The notes beneath the pieces are model-generated. The model was given only the letters and a program-made list of their open reading frames with translations. It was not told the origin of the DNA and searched no databases. Below are positions 26,901-34,674 of a stretch of DNA of 64,000 nt, in pieces (within the stretch, counting starts at the first letter, position 1; each line of letters starts with the position of its first letter). Source of the DNA: Bacillus carboniphilus (GTDB lineage Bacteria > Bacillota > Bacilli > Bacillales > JAIVKR01); the NCBI RefSeq assembly GCF_020524035.2, contig NZ_CP129013.1:62001-126000 (forward strand), written 5' to 3'. The translations under genes and the position numbers were made by a program.

Positions 26901-29168
26901 TTAACTAGCACATGAATCGCATTCTTCAATTAAATTTGAAGTCGAACGTACATAATAGGTTGTTTTTAAGTCTTGCTTCCATGCTTCTAAGTGTAAATCT
27001 AACAATTCTTTTGCTTTGATTGTGTTTAAAACGTAAAAGTTAAATGAAATAGATTGATCAATATGCTTTTGTCTTGCTGCATTTTGTTTAATACTCCACT
27101 GTTGGTCTATAAAATAAGCAGATTTATAGTACCAAGTTGTTTCATGATTTAAATCTGGAGCAGTGACAGGAATTTTATAATCTTTCTTTTCTTCTGAGTA
27201 AACCTTTTGGAAAATAGGATCAATGCTTGCCGTACTGCCCGCAATGATTGATGTTGAAGCATTCGGTGCAACGGCCATCAAATACCCATTGCGGATTCCT
27301 GTTTGTTTGATCGTATCCTGTAACCGTGTCCACTCTTCGGATTGATAATTTCTTTTAGTAAAGTAGTCGCCCGTTTGCCAATCAGATCCTGAAAAAGAAG
27401 GATAAGCACCTTTTTCTCTCGCAAGCTCACTACTTGCTTGAATTGTTAAGTAAGAAATTTTCTCATATAAATCATTGGCATACTCAACAGCATCGTCACT
27501 CTCCCACTTAATTGCTTGTAAGGAGAGAAGATGGTGCCAACCAAATGTTCCTAAACCGATTGCTCGATAGTTTTGGTTAGTGATTTTTGCCTGCAAAACA
27601 GGAATAGAGTTTAGGTCAATCACGTTATCAAGCATGCGAACTTGAATCGGAATTAACCGTTCTAACACATTTCCTGTTACAGCTCTTGCAAGATTGATAC
27701 TTGACAAGTTGCACACCACAAAATCCCCAGGTGTTTTGACTGTAATGATTTTGCCATCTTCTGTATATTGTTCTTCGACAAGAGTAGCGCTTTGATTTTG
27801 AGTTATTTCTGTACATAAATTACTGCAATAAATCATTCCTTGATGACTATTTGGATTTTTTCGGTTCACTTCATCTCGATAAAACATGTAGGGGGTTCCT
27901 GCTTCAAGCTGACTAATCATGATTCGTTTCATAATATCAATAGCTGGAACCTTCTCTTTAGCTAAAAGAGGCTGATTGACACATTGCCAATATTTTTCTC
28001 GGAAACGACCACTTCCTTTTGACTCATCGAAATAGTCTTCTAAGCTAAACCCCATCACTTTACGGACTTCATGTGGGTCAAATAAATACCAATCGCCTCG
28101 CTCTTGCACAAGCTCCATAAATAAATCAGGAAGACACACTCCAGTGAATAAGTCATGTGTTCTTAATCTTTCATCTCCATTATTTAGCTTAGCGTCTAAA
28201 AAGGAGAAGATGTCTTTATGCCAAACGTCTAAATAAACGGCAATAGCTCCTTTTCTTTGTCCTAACTGGTCGACACTTACGGCTGTGTTATTGAGCTGCT
28301 TCATCCAAGGGATGATTCCAGAGGATACTCCTTTGAATCCTTTAATATCACTGCCTCGACTTCTAATTTTCCCTAAATAAACGCCGATCCCACCACCAGA
28401 TTTAGATAGGTTTGCAATATCTGTGTTACTATCAAAGATACTTTGTAAACTATCATCAACTGTATCTATGAAGCAGCTAGAAAGCTGTCCATACGATTTA
28501 CCTGCGTTTGTTAATGTAGGAGTAGCCACTGTCATATAAAGATTACTTAATGCCCAATAAGCTTCTTTTACTAGCTCAAGACGCTTGTCTTTCTTTTCTT
28601 CTTGCATGAGAGTTAAGGCAATAATTAAAAAGCGCTCTTGAGGAAGCTCGTAAATTCGTTTATCATAGTCTTTTGATAAATACCGATCTGCTAATGTACG
28701 AAGTCCTATGTATGTGAAGAGGTTATCTTTTTCTGAATCTATGTAATTTGATGCGATTTCTAGTTCTTTTTCTGTATATGACTGCAGTAGATTGAGACTA
28801 TAGATCCCTTCGTTTGTTAAGTGTTTAATTAATTGAACAAAATTTTCATAAGGCTCTTCATTTTTCCTGTTATTTTTAGCGTGATAATATAATTGCTCTT
28901 TATAAATGGATGCACAAACATAAGTCCATTCCGGTTCATTTTCGTTAATTCTAGCTAAACCTTCTAATATTAAGAGGTTCATTAGTTTATCGATAGTTTT
29001 GATTTCTTGGTAGTTTATCGTTTGTTCAACTCTTTCTTTAAATCCTTCAAAAGAAAGAGTAGAAAACTGATTTTGAAGGTTTTCTATGTAGTCTGATAAT
29101 AATAATAAATCTACTCCGTATTCTGTGATGATCGTGTGAAGTTCCGTATTTTTATTGACCGTTAGCAT
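26901..29168 (-). CDS. nrdA: Ribonucleoside-diphosphate reductase alpha subunit
   Basis: This 755-residue class I large subunit reduces ribonucleotides to deoxyribonucleotides. Visible landmarks are GQLSSCFIDTVDDS (active-site Cys), SKSGGGIGVYLGKIRSRGS, CSNLCTEI, the CNLSSINLA cysteine strand and PNASTSIIAGSTASIDPIF. The C-terminal redox pair is ECDSCAS. The start at 29168 follows GAGGGGG; the longer frame (29249) enters the NrdR boxes. The beta subunit follows 14 bases later. No nrdI is present beside it, so class Ia naming is used with reserve. Confidence 0.94.
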   Translation of the reverse strand: MLTVNKNTELHTIITEYGVDLLLLSDYIENLQNQFSTLSFEGFKERVEQTINYQEIKTIDKLMNLLILEGLARINENEPEWTYVCASIYKEQLYYHAKNNRKNEEPYENFVQLIKHLTNEGIYSLNLLQSYTEKELEIASNYIDSEKDNLFTYIGLRTLADRYLSKDYDKRIYELPQERFLIIALTLMQEEKKDKRLELVKEAYWALSNLYMTVATPTLTNAGKSYGQLSSCFIDTVDDSLQSIFDSNTDIANLSKSGGGIGVYLGKIRSRGSDIKGFKGVSSGIIPWMKQLNNTAVSVDQLGQRKGAIAVYLDVWHKDIFSFLDAKLNNGDERLRTHDLFTGVCLPDLFMELVQERGDWYLFDPHEVRKVMGFSLEDYFDESKGSGRFREKYWQCVNQPLLAKEKVPAIDIMKRIMISQLEAGTPYMFYRDEVNRKNPNSHQGMIYCSNLCTEITQNQSATLVEEQYTEDGKIITVKTPGDFVVCNLSSINLARAVTGNVLERLIPIQVRMLDNVIDLNSIPVLQAKITNQNYRAIGLGTFGWHHLLSLQAIKWESDDAVEYANDLYEKISYLTIQASSELAREKGAYPSFSGSDWQTGDYFTKRNYQSEEWTRLQDTIKQTGIRNGYLMAVAPNASTSIIAGSTASIDPIFQKVYSEEKKDYKIPVTAPDLNHETTWYYKSAYFIDQQWSIKQNAARQKHIDQSISFNFYVLNTIKAKELLDLHLEAWKQDLKTTYYVRSTSNLIEECDSCAS

Positions 29169-29245
29169 CCAAGGTCCCCCTCTTATTGGTTTAATAGGCA
29201 AAAAAATAAACTCAATCACTTGAGTATATCTTCCGATGTATAAAT

Positions 29246-29293
29246 ACAACTATATATTGTGTTGTTTTTTTATATTTAAACTATATATAGTAT
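29246..29293. promoter_or_regulatory. Tandem NrdR boxes before nrdA
   Basis: ACAACTATATATTGTG (29246-29261) and AAACTATATATAGTAT (29278-29293) both fit the NrdR box pattern ACACTATATATAGTGT. They are 32 bp apart start to start, the spacing needed to put both on one DNA face. The rest of the 375-base gap to 29543 is AT-rich, with no other feature seen. Confidence 0.8.
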
Positions 29294-29543
29294 TTATTCT
29301 ATATCTATCATAATGAAATTAAAGGGTAATTTCAACATAAATATTTTTTTAAAAAAGAAGGACTTTGCTTAACCCCTTGTCGTTATTTACATCGACAATT
29401 GTGAAATTTTTTTGTGGTCAGTTCTTTAAAAATAATACTATTGACAAAAGAAGAGATTGAGAAAAAGGTTTTAGATGTATTCATTGACTTTTAGTCCTAA
29501 AAAAGGAACAACAATAATGATTGTAGAATATGTGAGGAGAGAA

Positions 29544-29948
29544 ATGGAGTTGAGACCAATGCTAGATTTAAATAATACATTATTAAGTGCGTTAGGAATA
29601 GAAATGATTACGATAGAAAAAGATTATGTGAAAGCGACAATGCCTGTAGATGAACGAACGGTACAACCTTTTGGTATCCTTCATGGCGGAGCATCGGTTG
29701 CGTTAGCAGAGTCGGTTGCAAGCATCGGTGCATTTGCAAATATTGACCCTGAAAAGCAAATTTGCGTAGGATTAGAGATTAACGCCAATCATATTAAGTC
29801 AGCAAGAGAAGGCTTTGTGACCGCGATTGGAAAACCAATTCATAGCGGAAAAACAACAATGGTATGGGAAATTAAGATTCATGATGAAAAGGAAAATTTA
29901 ATCTGTATTTCTCGCTGTACCATTGCCATCGTTGATAAGAAAGGGTAA
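29544..29948 (+). CDS. Hotdog-fold acyl-CoA thioesterase (PaaI/YuxO-like)
   Basis: This 134-residue single hotdog domain carries the PaaI-type catalytic motif QPFGILHGGASVALAESVAS (HGG plus Glu). KATMPVDERT and NANHIKSAREGFV are typical of the same family, which includes DHNA-CoA thioesterases of menaquinone synthesis and other acyl-CoA hydrolases. I took ATG 29544, just after GAGGAGA, although the spacing is short (3-4 bases); TTG 29550 is an alternative. It is monocistronic, with a terminator at once after the stop. Confidence 0.85.
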   Translation: MELRPMLDLNNTLLSALGIEMITIEKDYVKATMPVDERTVQPFGILHGGASVALAESVASIGAFANIDPEKQICVGLEINANHIKSAREGFVTAIGKPIHSGKTTMVWEIKIHDEKENLICISRCTIAIVDKKG

Positions 29949-29953
29949 TAAAA

Positions 29954-29985
29954 AAGGAAGATACGGTTGAGTATCTTCCTTTTTT
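29954..29985 (+). terminator. Terminator after thioesterase gene
   Basis: AAGGAAGATAC pairs perfectly with GTATCTTCCTT around a 6-base loop, followed by a T-run in which repeat copy F begins. Confidence 0.85.
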
Positions 29986-30249
29986 ACAGAGTAAGAAAGT
30001 ATAAAAATCTGTCCTTATTCGGATGGTGCTTTCATCGTTGTCTAGCTCCAGCGCCCAGTAACTCGTAAGTTTTTCGACGCCCAGGAAGTGCTAGCATCAT
30101 CGTTGTCCACAGGACGTGGACGTCTTTAGATGATGTTCCATTTCTCTATGATAAGTCAACATCGAAGCCTGCGGCTATTCGTGTTTCCTTTATCTCATAC
30201 GGAGTACTCAAGCCCCTTCGTTGCTAAACGGGCGCATGCGCCTTTCTTA
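29986..30249 (+). repeat. Long structured repeat, copy F (one hairpin module)
   Basis: Same ends as the other copies (ACAGAGTAAGAAAGTAT ... CGCCTTTCTTA). One module lies at 30093-30139 (CATCATC/GATGATG; inner GTCCAC/GTGGAC). Closing pairs are AGCGCCC/GGGCGC and GTAAC/GTTGC, with a G-T wobble. It fills the space between the thioesterase terminator and the nhaC stop. Confidence 0.85.
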
Positions 30250-30252
30250 TAA

Positions 30253-31622
30253 TCAGTTCACTTTTTTTGATAACAGTACAAATAGTAATGTGATAAGAGG
30301 CGAGATGTAAAGAAAGATAGCGTATGGTAAATAATCTACTACGCTCACTCCTAGAGTTGAAGAAAGAAACGCACCACTCACGCCCCAAGGAATAAGGGGA
30401 TTGATCAGTGTTCCTGCATCTTCTAAAGAACGTGATAAATCTTTCCTTGATAGTTTTAAATCGTCATATAGCTTTTCAAACGACTGTCCAGGAATTAAGA
30501 TCGACAAGTATTGTTCTCCTGTAACAAGGTTAATTCCCAATGATGATAACATAGTTGAAGTAATCGCTCTACTTCTCGTCTTTATCCCTTTCTTCATTCC
30601 ATTTAACAGGGCATCAATAATGCCTACCTTTTGCAATAAACCTCCTAAGGCAAAAGCGATTAAGATTAAAGAAATTGACCACATCATCGGTTGGAGTCCG
30701 CCTTTGTTTAACATAGAATTCACTTGTTCAAATTCAAAACTAAAGGAAGGTCCACTTTGGATTGCTGCAAACCATTCGGTCAATGTAGTATCTTGAATGA
30801 AAAGAGCGATAACCATCGAAAGTAGAATTCCAGCTACGAACGTAGGAATTACCGGGTATCGATAAATGGCGAGACCAATGACTAACAGAGGAGGTAAGAT
30901 TGTGATCCAATGAATAGTCATTCCTTCTAGTAAGGTTTGTTTCATTGTTGAAATGGTTTCACTAGTACCAATATCAACAGAGTGAAAGGTTGATAAAATA
31001 TAAAAGAATATAAAGGTTATGACAATAGCTGGAATGGTTGTTTTTAGCATATGTTTTATATGATCAAAAATATTGACTGAAGCAACGGCTGATGCAAAAT
31101 TCGTTGTATCAGACATGGGTGACATCTTGTCTCCAAAAACACTCCGCATATAATTGCACCGGCTGCATACTCTAATGGGATTCCTGCGATTTGCATAGTA
31201 CCAATTAATGCTACACCTACTGTACTGACAGTTGTAAACGTACTACCAATCAAAGTAGAGATAAGTAAACAACATAATAGAGAGCTAACGAGTAAGTATT
31301 CTGGTCGAATAATCGTTAAAGCCCACACAGTTATTGTTGGGATGGTTCCGCTCATCATCCATGCGGCAATTAACATCCCGATTAAAGCAAAGATGATAAC
31401 GGGTTTCGCACTTCCATGTAAACCTTTTAAAATTCCTTCCTCTAAATCATTCCACTTAATCCCCTTTATTCTCGAAAGAAAAGCAATCAATACAATTGAA
31501 ATTAATAAGGGAATATGAGGATGAGCCTCTAAATAGAATAAACTAACAAAAATAATGATAAATAGGGCAATAATAGCGGCAATGGATTGAGAAAATGTCC
31601 ATTCTTTTTTTAACATAATCAT
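30253..31622 (-). pseudogene. nhaC: Na+/H+ antiporter NhaC family, frameshifted
   Basis: This is a multi-pass NhaC-type secondary transporter. The N-terminal frame (31622 downward: MIMLKKEWTFSQSIAAIIAL, then LIGSTFTTVSTVGVALIGTM) is read to AAGAIICGVF. The family continuation FGDKMSPMSDTTNFASAVA lies in the next frame to 30253. One missing T in a T-run (A-run 31135-31139 on the plus strand) explains it. The corrected length is 456 residues, normal for NhaC/MleN. The substrate (Na+/H+ or malate/lactate) cannot be fixed from sequence. Confidence 0.85.
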
Positions 31623-31651
31623 TCTCCTTTCTTACTTAAACGCTTTTTAGC

Positions 31652-31673
31652 TTTTATGCACAAAAGCATAAAA
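31652..31673. promoter_or_regulatory. Inverted repeat upstream of nhaC
   Basis: TTTTATGC and GCATAAAA form a perfect 8-bp inverted repeat with a 6-base centre, 30 bases before the nhaC start on the minus strand. It could be an operator or part of a small hairpin; nothing else identifies it. Confidence 0.35.
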
Positions 31674-31785
31674 ATATTCTACTCGTCTTTATATAGGCCT
31701 GTCAATAAAATTCTATGAAACTATTTTCTTTTTTAATCGTATATAATTAAAGAAATGGGAAATCCATTTGAAAGGAACGATTACA

Positions 31786-31989
31786 TTGGCGAAACTGAAT
31801 TATGTTTTATTAATAGCAGCGATTATTTTCCAAGTCATTGGCTATGTTACGATCGGCTTTCATGTATTCTTTGGATTTGGCATGCTAGGTATTTCGTTTT
31901 TATTGTTTTTGTTCTTATTTATATTAATGATTGTTGAAAGACTAAAGGAAAAAGAGGAGGACGATGAAAATGATTATCGTGACTACTGA
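31786..31989 (+). CDS. Small two-helix membrane protein, unknown
   Basis: This 67-residue protein has two hydrophobic helices (about residues 4-25 and 28-50) and a strongly acidic tail (EKEEDDENDYRDY). The start is TTG 31786, after AAAGGA. A TATAAT lies at 31742-31747. It overlaps the next gene by 26 bases and appears to be the first of three small cotranscribed genes. No family recognised. Confidence 0.65.
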   Translation: MAKLNYVLLIAAIIFQVIGYVTIGFHVFFGFGMLGISFLLFLFLFILMIVERLKEKEEDDENDYRDY

Positions 31990-32284
31990 TTTTGTAACTG
32001 GAAAAGAAATAAAAGAGGTTAAAGGGTTTGTTCGAGGGAGTACGGTTCAATCAAAGAACGTAGGTAGAGACATAATGGCTAGTTTAAAAACCATTGTTGG
32101 TGGAGAGATTAAAGAATATACAGCCATGTTGGAAGAGGCACGTCAAAAGGCAATCGGTCGTATGGTTGAAGATGCGAAAGAAAAGGGTGCGAATGCCATT
32201 ATTTGTATGAGATTAGAGACATCTGCGGTTATGACAAATGCCTCTGAAATCATCGCATATGGAACAGCTGTTTATGTCGAGTAA
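31964..32284 (+). CDS. YbjQ/UPF0145 family protein
   Basis: This 106-residue protein of the YbjQ (DUF74) family starts IIVTTDFVTGKEIKEVKGF, has the RGSTVQSKNVGRDIMASL stretch and ends DAKEKGANAIICMRLETS. Members form pentameric rings and have been called heavy-metal-binding, but without firm function. GAGGAGG precedes the ATG; the second ATG (31970) is an equally possible start. The flanking small membrane proteins suggest a membrane-associated unit. Confidence 0.88.
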   Translation: MKMIIVTTDFVTGKEIKEVKGFVRGSTVQSKNVGRDIMASLKTIVGGEIKEYTAMLEEARQKAIGRMVEDAKEKGANAIICMRLETSAVMTNASEIIAYGTAVYVE

Positions 32285-32302
32285 AGAAAGGGAGGGTCAA
32301 AC

Positions 32303-32473
32303 ATGATCTGGCTTCTATTTTTAGTTCCAATAGGCATCCTTTTTATCATAGCTCTTTTTATTGATTACAGGAACAAAGGGGAAAAGCAGGACATGGAAAG
32401 ATTTTCAAACGTTGAAGGGAAACAACCGATAGAAGTTTCTCATGAACATGATCAACAGCAACCCTTTTTGTGA
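32303..32473 (+). CDS. Small membrane protein following UPF0145
   Basis: This frame of 56 residues starts at ATG 32303 with GGGAGG six bases before. One N-terminal membrane helix (MIWLLFLVPIGILFIIALF) is followed by a hydrophilic, His/Gln-containing tail (EHDQQQPFL). It is 18 bases downstream of the UPF0145 gene and likely cotranscribed. Unknown function. Confidence 0.65.
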   Translation: MIWLLFLVPIGILFIIALFIDYRNKGEKQDMERFSNVEGKQPIEVSHEHDQQQPFL

Positions 32474-32502
32474 GATAAAGAGAAGAATAATGGAAAAAGT
32501 AA

Positions 32503-32531
32503 TTGACAAATAAAAGGGTTGGGTGTAGTAT
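32503..32531 (+). promoter_or_regulatory. Promoter of the bmrCD-type operon
   Basis: TTGACA (32503-32508), 17-bp spacer, TAGTAT (32526-32531). It lies about 40 bases before the leader peptide start. Confidence 0.65.
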
Positions 32532-32572
32532 TACAAGGTATTAAACAGAATTTTTTGGAAGGAGTGACGAAA

Positions 32573-32647
32573 ATGATTTTACTAGCTGGAAAACAAAACA
32601 ATCAAAATCAAATATATTTTCGTGACCGCTCCTTAATTACGGTATAA
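32573..32647 (+). CDS. 24-residue leader peptide of the ABC exporter operon
   Basis: GGAAGGAG precedes ATG 32573 and a 24-codon frame (MILLAGKQNNQNQIYFRDRS, LITV). A terminator follows 75 bases later. The arrangement promoter, short translated frame, terminator, BmrC/BmrD-type ABC genes matches ribosome-mediated attenuation at B. subtilis bmrB-bmrC-bmrD, where ribosome-stalling antibiotics induce the exporter. The peptide itself does not look like B. subtilis BmrB; the role is inferred from position. Confidence 0.65.
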   Translation: MILLAGKQNNQNQIYFRDRSLITV

Positions 32648-32722
32648 TTTCTTTTATAGTCAAATAATTATAGGCATAGGTCACACATTTTAACAGGTGA
32701 TGTATGTCTTTTTCTATTTAGT

Positions 32723-32758
32723 AGAGCATTCCATAACAGCTGTGGTGTGCTCTTTTTT
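32723..32758 (+). terminator. Attenuator terminator in the bmrCD-type leader
   Basis: AGAGCA-TT-CCA pairs with TGG-TG-TGCTCT, followed by TTTTTT. It stands between the leader peptide and the ABC genes. Confidence 0.75.
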
Positions 32759-32825
32759 GTTAGTTGATTAAAGGGAAATTCCCCTTTTTCAAAATAAAGA
32801 GTAAAAAATAAAGGAGAGAATATGG

Positions 32826-32882
32826 ATGCTTAAAAACAATGAAATCAAAGAAATTCCGAATCAGGATTTTGAAAACGGCTAG
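32826..32882 (+). CDS. 18-residue second short frame before bmrC
   Basis: AAAGGAGAG precedes ATG 32826, giving MLKNNEIKEIPNQDFENG. It lies after the attenuator, 35 bases before the first ABC gene. It could couple translation into the exporter gene or be fortuitous. Confidence 0.35.
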   Translation: MLKNNEIKEIPNQDFENG

Positions 32883-32916
32883 TGAGATAAAAACAAAATA
32901 GAAAGGTTGGATTCAT

Positions 32917-34674
32917 TTGTTTTCAGTTTTAGGGAAATTAATGTGGTTTTTTAAAGATGAATGGAAACGGTATACGATAGCTATTTCATTATTATTAGTT
33001 ACGAATATCTTGGAGGTGTTGCCTCCTAAATTGTTAGGGAACGTCATTGATGATATTGCCATTGGTCAAATGACGCTATCTTCCTTAATTCAAGCTGTTG
33101 TGGCTTTGTTATCGATCACAATTGTGACGTATATTATGGTTTATTTTTGGATGTATCAACTTTTCGGAGGTTCTCATTCAATCGAAAAGATCTTACGTTC
33201 TAAATTGATGGGTCAGTTTTTAAAAATGACGCCTTCGTTTTTCGAGAAAAATCGAACAGGCGATTTAATGGCTAGAGCCACAAACGATTTAAAGGCAATC
33301 AGTTTAACCGTTGGTTTTGGTATTTTAACGTTTGTGGATTCAAGTATGTATATGTTAACGATTTTGTTAACGATGGCTATTTGGATAAATTGGAAATTAA
33401 CTTTGGTAGCTATTTTGCCCTTACCTTTTATGGCAATTCTTATTAGTGTTTACGGTAAAAGGATACATGAACGCTTTACAAGTGCACAAGATGCGTTTGG
33501 CGAATTGAATGACCAAGTGCTGGAATCTGTATCAGGTGTAAGAGTTGTCCGTGCTTATGTGCAAGAGAAAGCGGATATTAAACGTTTTGCAGATAAAACA
33601 GAAGAGGTTTATCAAAAGAATGTATCCGTTGCGAAAATCGATGCGTTATTCGAGCCCACGATTAAATTGCTTGTTGGATTAAGCTATTTGTTAGGTCTAG
33701 GGTTTGGCGCGTATTTAGTCTTTCATAACGAGCTCACTTTAGGCGAACTTATTGCGTTTAATATTTATTTAGGTATGTTTATTTGGCCGATGTTTGCGAT
33801 AGGTGAGCTGATAAATGTGATGCAAAGAGGAAATGCCTCACTTGATCGAGTGATGCAAACGTTAGATTATCAGCCTGATGTAAAAGATGGAGAGGAAATA
33901 GTCCAGGTAGAAAAAATAACGGATATTACGTTTAAAGATGTGACGTTCCAGTATCCTTTATCCAACCTTGCTAATATTAAACATATTGATTTATCCATTA
34001 AACAAGGGCAAACAGTTGGAATTGTCGGAAAAACAGGTAGTGGAAAAACAACAATTATTAAACAGTTGTTGAGGCAATATCCAAAAGGGGAAGGGCAAAT
34101 ATTGATTTCGGGAGTACCGATTGAAAAGATCAGCTTAGAAACATTACAGTCCCGGATTGGTTATGTTCCTCAAGATCACGTCTTGTTTTCTAGATCGATT
34201 CGAGAAAATATTTTGCTAGGTAAAGTTGAGGCGACAGAAGAAGAATTATCAAGAGCAATTCGGTTAGCTTATTTTGAAAATGATCTTAATAACCTTCCAC
34301 AAGGGTTAGATACTCTTGTTGGAGAAAAAGGGGTTGCATTATCGGGTGGACAAAAGCAACGTGTGTCCATTGCTAGAGCTTTACTTATCGATCCGGAAGT
34401 CTTAATTTTAGATGATTCATTGTCTGCAGTGGATGCTAAAACAGAGACAGCCATTATTGAAAATATTCGTACAGAACGAGCGGGTAAGACGACATTGATT
34501 GTTACTCATCGACTTTCTGCTGTTGAACATGCCGATTGGATTATTGTGATGGAAGATGGAGCGATCGTTCAAGAAGGAATACATGAAGACTTGAAAGGTC
34601 GTAAAGGATGGTATAAAGAACAATGTGATCGTCAAAAAATGGAGGATCAGAATGAAGGGAGGGTCCTTGTATGA
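32917..34674 (+). CDS. bmrC: Heterodimeric ABC multidrug exporter subunit, BmrC/YheI-like
   Basis: This 585-residue half-transporter has six membrane helices (residues 1-310), then an ATPase domain with Walker A GIVGKTGSGKTT, signature ALSGGQKQR and Walker B VLILDDSLSAVD. Asp replaces the catalytic Glu after Walker B, as in the degenerate-site subunit of BmrCD/LmrCD-type heterodimers. Its start is TTG with AAAGG before it. The stop overlaps the start of the partner gene (ATGA). It exports drugs together with the next protein. Confidence 0.92.
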   Translation: MFSVLGKLMWFFKDEWKRYTIAISLLLVTNILEVLPPKLLGNVIDDIAIGQMTLSSLIQAVVALLSITIVTYIMVYFWMYQLFGGSHSIEKILRSKLMGQFLKMTPSFFEKNRTGDLMARATNDLKAISLTVGFGILTFVDSSMYMLTILLTMAIWINWKLTLVAILPLPFMAILISVYGKRIHERFTSAQDAFGELNDQVLESVSGVRVVRAYVQEKADIKRFADKTEEVYQKNVSVAKIDALFEPTIKLLVGLSYLLGLGFGAYLVFHNELTLGELIAFNIYLGMFIWPMFAIGELINVMQRGNASLDRVMQTLDYQPDVKDGEEIVQVEKITDITFKDVTFQYPLSNLANIKHIDLSIKQGQTVGIVGKTGSGKTTIIKQLLRQYPKGEGQILISGVPIEKISLETLQSRIGYVPQDHVLFSRSIRENILLGKVEATEEELSRAIRLAYFENDLNNLPQGLDTLVGEKGVALSGGQKQRVSIARALLIDPEVLILDDSLSAVDAKTETAIIENIRTERAGKTTLIVTHRLSAVEHADWIIVMEDGAIVQEGIHEDLKGRKGWYKEQCDRQKMEDQNEGRVLV

